Shown here: piece after piece, positions 14,078 to 19,272 of the stretch
Position numbering within the stretch: position 1 is the stretch's first letter
How the letters are laid out: every line of letters starts with the position of its first letter
Source: Candidatus Sumerlaeota bacterium
GTDB taxonomy: Bacteria > Sumerlaeota > Sumerlaeia > SLMS01
Direction: 5' to 3'
NCBI GenBank assembly: GCA_020850785.1
Contig: JADZDZ010000230.1
Location: 1 to 19,272 of the forward strand
Length of the DNA: 19,272 nt
Position numbers and translations under genes: made by a program
The notes under the pieces: model-generated
Told to the model about the DNA's origin: nothing
Database searches by the model: none
What the model saw: the letters and a program-made list of their open reading frames with translations, nothing else

Positions 14078-16705
14078 ATGCCTGATCAAAGTAATCATCC
14101 CGCCATCCGGCCCGGCAAAGACGACGTTAAGTTCTTCATAAACGGCCACGAGGTCGTGGGGAAAAAGGGGGAGACGATCATCACGGTCGCCGCCCGCGAA
14201 GGTGTTTACATTCCCCACTATTGCTGGCATCCGGCCCTGAGCGTCGCGGGCAACTGCCGCCTGTGCCTTGTGGAAGTACACATGCCGAATCCGAAGGATC
14301 CGACGGCAAAGCCGACCCCGGCGCCGAAGCCGGTGATTGGCTGCCAGACGCCGATTTCGCCGGGAATGCATGTGTTCACGGAGTCCGCGCTTTCCAAGGA
14401 TTGCCAGAATGGAATGATGGAGTTCCTGCTGGCAAACCATCCCCTTGACTGCCCCATCTGCGACCGCGGCGGCGAGTGCATGCTGCAGCGCTACAGCATG
14501 GATTATGGCAAGGGCCACGCGCGCATGATCGACAAGAAGCGCAAGTTCATGAAGCCCAGCGCGGATCCGCTTATCGACATTGAGCGCAATCGCTGCATCA
14601 TGTGCACTCGCTGCGTCCGCTTCAACGATGAGGTTGCGGGCGATCACGTGATGGGTGTTTTCGACCGGGGTGAAGGGAACTACATCGGCACCTTCGGCCA
14701 GGGTCCTGTTTCGAATATTTTCTCCGGCAACGTGATCGACCTGTGCCCCGTTGGTTGCCTTACGAGCAAGCCCTTCCGCTTCAAGGCGCGCGTGTGGGAG
14801 CTTCTGCAGACCCAGTCAACCGGCATCTGGGACGCCAGCGGCCCGAAGGTTACCTACTGGACGCGCAACGGAAGGCTCTATCGCACAACGCCGCCTTCCC
14901 GCAAGTACCACGGCACCTATACGGTGAACGAGGATACCGAGGAATTTATCGACAATGTGACGCGATTTGGCAGCGATTTCGGCGCCCATGAGGATCGCTG
15001 GGATGAAAGCCGCGTCCTTATCGGCTCAACGCTGCTGCCCGGTGCCTACGCGGAGGCGATTCGTTACGCCGCCGAGGGGCTTGCCAAGGCGAAGCTGAAT
15101 CACGGAGCCGACGCGCTTGCGGTGCTCGTCAGCCCGCGCGCGACGATGGAGGAAGGTTTCCTGGCGGCGAAGCTGGCGCGCGAGGCCATCGGCACCGACA
15201 ATGTGGATTGGCGCATGAATGTGGCCGCGCCCGATGCGGTTGACCTCGCGATTGATCATGCGGACGGCGACTTGGAGGACGGCTTCGATGCAGTCGTTCT
15301 CATCAACGGCGATTTCGTTCACACGACGCCGGTGTTCGCTTCCCGCGTGAAGGAACACGCCCGCATTTACAACCGCCCGATCATCCGGATCGGTCACTAT
15401 CACGATCCCTATTTCGCGCAGCATTCGAAGCTGCGCTTCCATTGCGCGCCGGGGGAAACCGCCGGTGCGCTTGCGTCGCTTGCAAAGGCGGTGGCGGGCG
15501 ATGCCAACGCGAGCAATCAGTTGGCGAAAACCTTCGGCGTGAACGCGGAGCGCATCGAGGCGCTGGTGGCGGTGCTCAAGGGTGGGCATGGCCGCGCGCT
15601 GATGCTTCAGAACCTGCAGGACATGGGCGGCAATTATCTGGCGGACGAGGTTCCCGCAGCGATCGCATTGAAGCAGTCGCTGGGAGCCGCGTGGCGCTAC
15701 ATTCCCGTGCTGACTGATCGCAACGCCTTCGGCCTGCGTCTGGTCGGGGCCGAACCCACGCGGAAGGATTCCTTTTCCGCTGGCAATTTGGTGGAGTTGA
15801 TCGAGCAGGGGCGCATTCGCGCGTTGTTCGCAGTGGGGGCAGATTCGCTGGCGAATTATCCGGATCAGCCGCGGCTGCTGCGCGCGTTGGACAGCCTGGA
15901 TTTCTTCGTCGTTTCGGACCTGTTCGCTTCCGATGTCACGAAGCTGGCGGATGTGTTCATCGCCGCCGCCTCTCATCTGGAAAAGTCGGGAACCTTCTGC
16001 GATGTGGAGGGGAACCTTGCGCGGATGAACGAGACGGACAAGCCGCGCGGCGGTGCGCGTCCCGATTGGGAAACCATCGTGGGCATCGCGGCGGCGCTTG
16101 GCGGCGACAAATTCGCCTACAAAGGCGTCGAGGATGTTTTCAAGGACATGATGAAGGCGATCGCGCCGGGCTTTCAGGGCAGCTTCAGGGGCCTGTTGCT
16201 TCCGGGACCGCGCAATGATTTCAGCGTCAACGATCCCGGCGGGGCGCGCAAACGCACGCCTGAATACAATCCCGGTGATTACCGCACCGATGGTGCGCAC
16301 TTCCGCAAGGCGGGAGACGCGGTGGAATATTCCGCGAAGGCGCCGCGCGCTCCGCGCTCGGTTCCTGCGGGGCAGTTCCTGCTGGCATGGGGCCGGCACA
16401 TTCAGGGGAACGATTATCACCTCAATCGTGCGTCGATTGCCAACCTGCTTCAGATTCCCCCCTACGCGGAAATCAACCCCGCTGATGCGGAGAAGCTTGG
16501 CGTCGAGCACCTCGATCGCGGCGTGCTTCATGTTGGCGATCAGGCATGGGACGTGGAAATCCGCGTGAAGGCCGGTCCCGCGCCGGGCGTGATCTACATG
16601 CCAACGCTGGCGGGCCGGAACCTGACGCAATACAGCGACGCCCCCATCGCATCACTTGAAGTCGTCACAACACCGGAACACGAGGAGGCTGCGGCGCGCT
16701 CGTGA
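14078..16705 (+). CDS. nuoG: NADH-quinone oxidoreductase subunit G
   Basis: NuoG is the large iron-sulfur subunit of the peripheral arm of respiratory complex I, passing electrons from NuoF toward NuoI. The 875-residue protein has the N-terminal 2Fe-2S site (Cys49, 60, 63, 89). It then has the His-ligated 4Fe-4S site HPLDCPICDRGGEC (His121, Cys125, 128, 134) and the second 4Fe-4S site RCIMCTRC with CPVGC (Cys173, 176, 179, 223). An additional Cys227 replaces the usual Ala of CPVGAL. A molybdopterin-oxidoreductase-like domain follows, ending with the beta-rich C-terminal part (YAEINPADAEKLGVEHLDRG). The extra N7 cysteine motif is not seen. The ATG at 14078 starts just before the 2Fe-2S domain; a longer open frame from TTG 14015 crosses the regulatory region. 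There is no strong Shine-Dalgarno. It is the first gene of the unit here, with no nuoE or nuoF before it. Confidence 0.96.
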   Translation: MPDQSNHPAIRPGKDDVKFFINGHEVVGKKGETIITVAAREGVYIPHYCWHPALSVAGNCRLCLVEVHMPNPKDPTAKPTPAPKPVIGCQTPISPGMHVFTESALSKDCQNGMMEFLLANHPLDCPICDRGGECMLQRYSMDYGKGHARMIDKKRKFMKPSADPLIDIERNRCIMCTRCVRFNDEVAGDHVMGVFDRGEGNYIGTFGQGPVSNIFSGNVIDLCPVGCLTSKPFRFKARVWELLQTQSTGIWDASGPKVTYWTRNGRLYRTTPPSRKYHGTYTVNEDTEEFIDNVTRFGSDFGAHEDRWDESRVLIGSTLLPGAYAEAIRYAAEGLAKAKLNHGADALAVLVSPRATMEEGFLAAKLAREAIGTDNVDWRMNVAAPDAVDLAIDHADGDLEDGFDAVVLINGDFVHTTPVFASRVKEHARIYNRPIIRIGHYHDPYFAQHSKLRFHCAPGETAGALASLAKAVAGDANASNQLAKTFGVNAERIEALVAVLKGGHGRALMLQNLQDMGGNYLADEVPAAIALKQSLGAAWRYIPVLTDRNAFGLRLVGAEPTRKDSFSAGNLVELIEQGRIRALFAVGADSLANYPDQPRLLRALDSLDFFVVSDLFASDVTKLADVFIAAASHLEKSGTFCDVEGNLARMNETDKPRGGARPDWETIVGIAAALGGDKFAYKGVEDVFKDMMKAIAPGFQGSFRGLLLPGPRNDFSVNDPGGARKRTPEYNPGDYRTDGAHFRKAGDAVEYSAKAPRAPRSVPAGQFLLAWGRHIQGNDYHLNRASIANLLQIPPYAEINPADAEKLGVEHLDRGVLHVGDQAWDVEIRVKAGPAPGVIYMPTLAGRNLTQYSDAPIASLEVVTTPEHEEAAARS

Positions 16706-18147
16706 ACCAGACGCAGCTTCAACTTCCCTTCAGTCTTCAACCGCTGTTCGACTTCGTCGGTCAGGTGACCGGCGGATCGCCGAACGCATTCATCATCCTG
16801 ATCGCAGCCCTGAAAATCCTGCTGATTCTTGGCGGCCTGCTTCAGGTGATCCCGTTCATCATTCTTTTTGAGCGCAAGATCATCGGCTGGATTCAGGACC
16901 GGCCGGGCCCGAACCGCGCAGGCCCCTTCGGCGTGCTGCACGGCATTCTGGACGGCGTGAAGCTCTTCTTCAAGGAAGAGATCATGCCGAAGGGCGTGGA
17001 CAAGGTGCTGTACCTGATGGCGCCTTCGCTCGTCGTGGTTCCCGCGTTTCTGGCGCTGTGTCTGGTGCCGATCGGTCCGATCATTCAGGGGAAGCACCTG
17101 AACTTGCTTGTCAATTTCCTGCGCCTTGATCCCGCGATGGTGGGTTCGAACGGAGTCATTTCGCAGATACCGATGGCGGTCACGAATCCGAACATCGGGA
17201 TTCTCTACGTGCTGGCGATCACGTCCATGGGCGTGTACGGCATCACGCTGGCCGGCTGGTCTTCGAACAACAAGTGGTCGCTGCTGGGCGGCATTCGTGC
17301 CTCGGCTCAGATGGTGAGCTACGAAATCACGCTGTCGCTGGCGATTCTTTCGATCATCCTGATCAGCGGAAGCCTGAACCTGTACGACATCATCGAAACG
17401 CAGCGCGGCGGCTTCTGGAACTGGAACATCCTTGCCGCGCCGGTGGCTTTCATCCTGTTCGTGATCGCGATGTTTGCGGAAACGAACCGCCTTCCCTTCG
17501 ACCTTGCAGAAGCAGAAGCGGAACTGACGGGCGGATTCCACACGGAGTATTCGTCGATGCGCTTCGCGCTCTTCTTCCTCGGCGAGTATGTGAACATGGT
17601 AATCGTGGCGGGAATGTGCACGACGCTGTTTTTGGGCGGCTTCTACGGTCCGATCCAGATCGAGACAATTCCCCTCGCGGTGTTCAACGGCGGTTGGGAT
17701 GGCCTCGCATCGCAGATGTCCCAGATTCCCTCGATCATCACCATTCTGGCGTCCTACCTGCTGGGGCCGATGGTGATCTTCCCCGCGAAAATCAGCTTCT
17801 TCATTTTCCTGTTCATCTTCGCGCGCGCAACGCTCCCCCGCCTGCGCTATGATCAACTGATGAGCCTTGGCTGGAAGAAGCTGCTTCCGATCGGACTGAT
17901 CAATCTGGTGCTGACGGCCATCGCGGTGGCGATCGACCTTGTGTATCGTGCGGGTCTGCCCGGCGGCCTTGAGTCGAACCAGCACATGACGCTCGCGGCG
18001 AAGCTGATTCTTGGCTTCGTGACGCTGGCACTCTTCCTTGGCTGGGATTTGTTGGTCTTCAGCCCGAAACGCCGCCGGCAGCTTACGACGGAATACCAGA
18101 ATCTCGAACGCGGTCCGGATCATCCGGCGCAGGCGCTCGCACAGTGA
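16702..18147 (+). CDS. nuoH: NADH-quinone oxidoreductase subunit H
   Basis: NuoH is the membrane subunit of complex I that forms much of the quinone-binding chamber and links the peripheral and membrane arms. The 481-residue product has about eight or nine membrane helices. It shows the hallmark loops ERKIIGWIQDRPGPNRAGPFG (split between about residues 57 and 77), QMVSYE and ETNRLPFDLAEAEAEL, followed by GGFHTEYSSMRFALFFLGEY. It is longer than many bacterial NuoH proteins (about 325-400 residues). The extra length is in the early exterior loop around HLNLLVNFLRLDPAMVGSNG, in the loop with PIQIETIPLAVFNGGWDGL, and in a charged C-terminal tail. It starts with GTG inside the nuoG stop (GTGA), with GAGGAGG 13 nt upstream, which indicates translational coupling. 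Confidence 0.96.
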   Translation: MNQTQLQLPFSLQPLFDFVGQVTGGSPNAFIILIAALKILLILGGLLQVIPFIILFERKIIGWIQDRPGPNRAGPFGVLHGILDGVKLFFKEEIMPKGVDKVLYLMAPSLVVVPAFLALCLVPIGPIIQGKHLNLLVNFLRLDPAMVGSNGVISQIPMAVTNPNIGILYVLAITSMGVYGITLAGWSSNNKWSLLGGIRASAQMVSYEITLSLAILSIILISGSLNLYDIIETQRGGFWNWNILAAPVAFILFVIAMFAETNRLPFDLAEAEAELTGGFHTEYSSMRFALFFLGEYVNMVIVAGMCTTLFLGGFYGPIQIETIPLAVFNGGWDGLASQMSQIPSIITILASYLLGPMVIFPAKISFFIFLFIFARATLPRLRYDQLMSLGWKKLLPIGLINLVLTAIAVAIDLVYRAGLPGGLESNQHMTLAAKLILGFVTLALFLGWDLLVFSPKRRRQLTTEYQNLERGPDHPAQALAQ

Positions 18148-18172
18148 TGACCTTCGAGGAGATGAACGCTTC

Positions 18173-18718
18173 ATGCTGATCGAATTTGCCAAAGGTGCGG
18201 GAATCGCACTCGGTCACATGTTCCGCTATCTGGCGGGAAAAGGCTCCGTGACGCTGGAGTATCCCGAAGTGAAGCGCGAACAACCGGCATTCTTCCGCGG
18301 GCGCCATCGCCTGCAACGTTACGAGAACGGGCTTGAGCGCTGCGTGGGTTGCGCGTTGTGCGCGGCGGTTTGCCCCTCGGAGGCGATCTATCTGGAAGCC
18401 GCCGAGAACACCCCCGAAAACCGCGTGTCCGCCGGCGAGCGATACGCGGAAGTTTACCAGATTCACCTGCTGCGCTGCATCTTCTGCGGTTTCTGCGAGG
18501 AAGCCTGTCCGGAAAACGCCATCGTGATGGGCTCCAATTTCGAGCTCTCCATGGACAAGCGCACGGACTTCATCGCGCAGAAGACGGACATGCTGGACGC
18601 TCCGGAAAAGGGCTTCGGCACGCCGCACGACTACGATCCTTTCATCTCCCACGTGACGCCTGAATCCGACAAGGAAGCGAAGGCCGATCCGTGGACGAAG
18701 ACGGGGACGGAACACTGA
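18173..18718 (+). CDS. nuoI: NADH-quinone oxidoreductase subunit I
   Basis: NuoI carries the two 4Fe-4S clusters N6a and N6b that bring electrons from NuoG close to the quinone site. The 181-residue protein has two ferredoxin-type motifs: CVGCALCAAVCP (Cys57, 60, 63, 67) and CIFCGFCEEACP (Cys102, 105, 108, 112). Between and around them are the family features EAIYLEAAEN and YEINYLRC-like YQIHLLRC. The N-terminus is an amphipathic helix that would lie on the membrane. The ATG at 18173 is chosen because GAGGAG lies about 12 nt upstream and because it follows the nuoH stop by 25 nt. The C-terminal 50 residues are acidic and variable. Its TGA overlaps the nuoJ ATG. Confidence 0.96.
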   Translation: MLIEFAKGAGIALGHMFRYLAGKGSVTLEYPEVKREQPAFFRGRHRLQRYENGLERCVGCALCAAVCPSEAIYLEAAENTPENRVSAGERYAEVYQIHLLRCIFCGFCEEACPENAIVMGSNFELSMDKRTDFIAQKTDMLDAPEKGFGTPHDYDPFISHVTPESDKEAKADPWTKTGTEH

Positions 18719-19272
18719 TGTCGCTACTGATTGTCTACAGCATCCTGTTTCTTGCCACGGCATCGCTCGCACTGGGTGTGCTGCTGAACAGGAATACCGT
18801 CCGCAGCGCAATGTGCCTCGTGGGCGTGATGATCTGCCTGGCCGCGAATTACCTTCTCATGTATCAGGAATTCGTCGCCTACATCCAGATTCTCGTCTAT
18901 GCGGGCGCGATCATGGTCCTCTTCCTTTTCGTGATCATGCTTCTGAACCTGAAGGAGGCGGAAATCCTTCCCTGGTACCTGCGCAACGCACGCTTCTGGG
19001 GCGGAATCCTTGCGGTCCTCTTCTTCCTGCTGCTCGGCTTTGGCATCAAGAATTTCCACACGGCCTCCGGCGCACCGCGCGCGGTTGCGAATCAGGCGGA
19101 GTTGGCAAAGAGCGGCACCGCAGAGGTTATGGTGCTGGCCACGAAGATGATGACCACGTACATCGCCCCGTTCATCCTGACGTCCGTGCTGCTTCTGGTG
19201 GCCGTGATCGGCGCCATCGTCATGGCGCGCCGCCGCGATGAAGACGGCAACGAAATCGTCCTCGATCCGGAG
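18718..19272 (+). CDS. nuoJ: NADH-quinone oxidoreductase subunit J, 3' end missing (window edge)
   Basis: NuoJ is a small membrane subunit of complex I near the quinone chamber; its third helix is known to take part in the coupling between quinone reduction and proton pumping. The first 185 codons are here without a stop. Helices are visible near residues 4-22, 31-48, 54-75, 91-110 and 146-170. The conserved signature FVAYIQILVYAGAIMVLFLFVIML (about 52-75, given in two halves: FVAYIQILVYAG and AIMVLFLFVIML) identifies the family. The ATG overlaps the nuoI stop (TGATG), so the two genes are coupled. The tail after the last helix is charged (RRRDEDGNE) and cytoplasmic. The gene order G-H-I-J suggests that nuoK and further membrane subunits follow outside the window. 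Confidence 0.94.
   Translation, partial: MSLLIVYSILFLATASLALGVLLNRNTVRSAMCLVGVMICLAANYLLMYQEFVAYIQILVYAGAIMVLFLFVIMLLNLKEAEILPWYLRNARFWGGILAVLFFLLLGFGIKNFHTASGAPRAVANQAELAKSGTAEVMVLATKMMTTYIAPFILTSVLLLVAVIGAIVMARRRDEDGNEIVLDPE

Noticed and set aside
15026..16630. 534-codon open frame on the minus strand
   Set aside because: It is antisense to nuoG; its product is Arg/His/Gln-rich and has no recognisable domain.
16594..18192. 532-codon open frame on the minus strand
   Set aside because: It is antisense to nuoH; its product is extremely His/Gln/Arg/Asp-rich, the complement of hydrophobic codons.

Overview
This 19.3 kb window is ordinary chromosomal sequence of a GC-rich bacterium with a cell wall and, most likely, an outer membrane. 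It carries shikimate-pathway genes, a prepilin peptidase, a lipoprotein serine hydrolase, GTP cyclohydrolase I, a BlaI/M56 regulatory pair and complex I genes. I see no transposase, phage gene, CRISPR array, tRNA or rRNA. The lineage cannot be fixed from sequence alone. The style (a BlaI-M56 pair whose M56 protein has a long extra C-terminal region, a secreted FG-GAP propeller, frequent GTG/TTG starts) suggests an uncultured Planctomycetes-like or neighbouring candidate phylum. That is an inference only.

Layout, left to right. (1) 1-2320, minus strand: prepilin peptidase, aroE and aroK (cut by the window edge), tightly packed as one probable operon read right to left. (2) 2420-4262, plus strand: a self-contained unit made of a sigma70-like promoter, a secreted seven-repeat FG-GAP beta-propeller protein and a very clear intrinsic terminator. 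(3) 4288-5610, plus strand: a small unrecognised protein with a hydrophobic N-terminus, followed by a TPR protein. (4) 5617-8265, minus strand: a lipoprotein serine hydrolase of the beta-lactamase/PBP4* type, then a multi-spanning membrane protein resembling GT-C glycosyltransferases, 3 nt apart. (5) 8395-9381, plus strand: a Gfo/Idh/MocA dehydrogenase, overlapping by 11 nt the 3' end of the convergent folE (9371-10009). (6) 10080-11258, plus strand: a GT4 glycosyltransferase. (7) 11258-13866, minus strand: blaI-like repressor and M56 (BlaR1-like) membrane metallopeptidase with ATGA overlap, closed by an intrinsic terminator. (8) 14078-19272, plus strand: nuoG, nuoH, nuoI and nuoJ (cut by the window edge), translationally coupled or closely spaced.

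The most interesting part is the junction at 13867-14077 and the M56 gene beside it. Between the divergent blaI and nuoG genes lie three near-identical dyads, TGTGRA-N4-TYCACA, with centres 43 and 53 bp apart, so nearly on the same face of the helix. They are good candidates for the BlaI-family operator, and the third lies on the nuoG side. The M56 protein has no penicillin-binding sensor domain. After its transmembrane part and a proline-rich linker it carries a segment that reads as a SPOR (glycan-binding) domain, then a second small domain and a heptad-repeat tail. This suggests a cell-wall-state sensor and repressor pair whose operators may also reach a complex I operon.

No stretch longer than about 210 bp lacks a gene. 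The larger gaps (2321-2519, 8266-8394, 11259-11377, 13867-14077) are described through the regulatory entries; in 8266-8394 I see only ribosome-binding sites.
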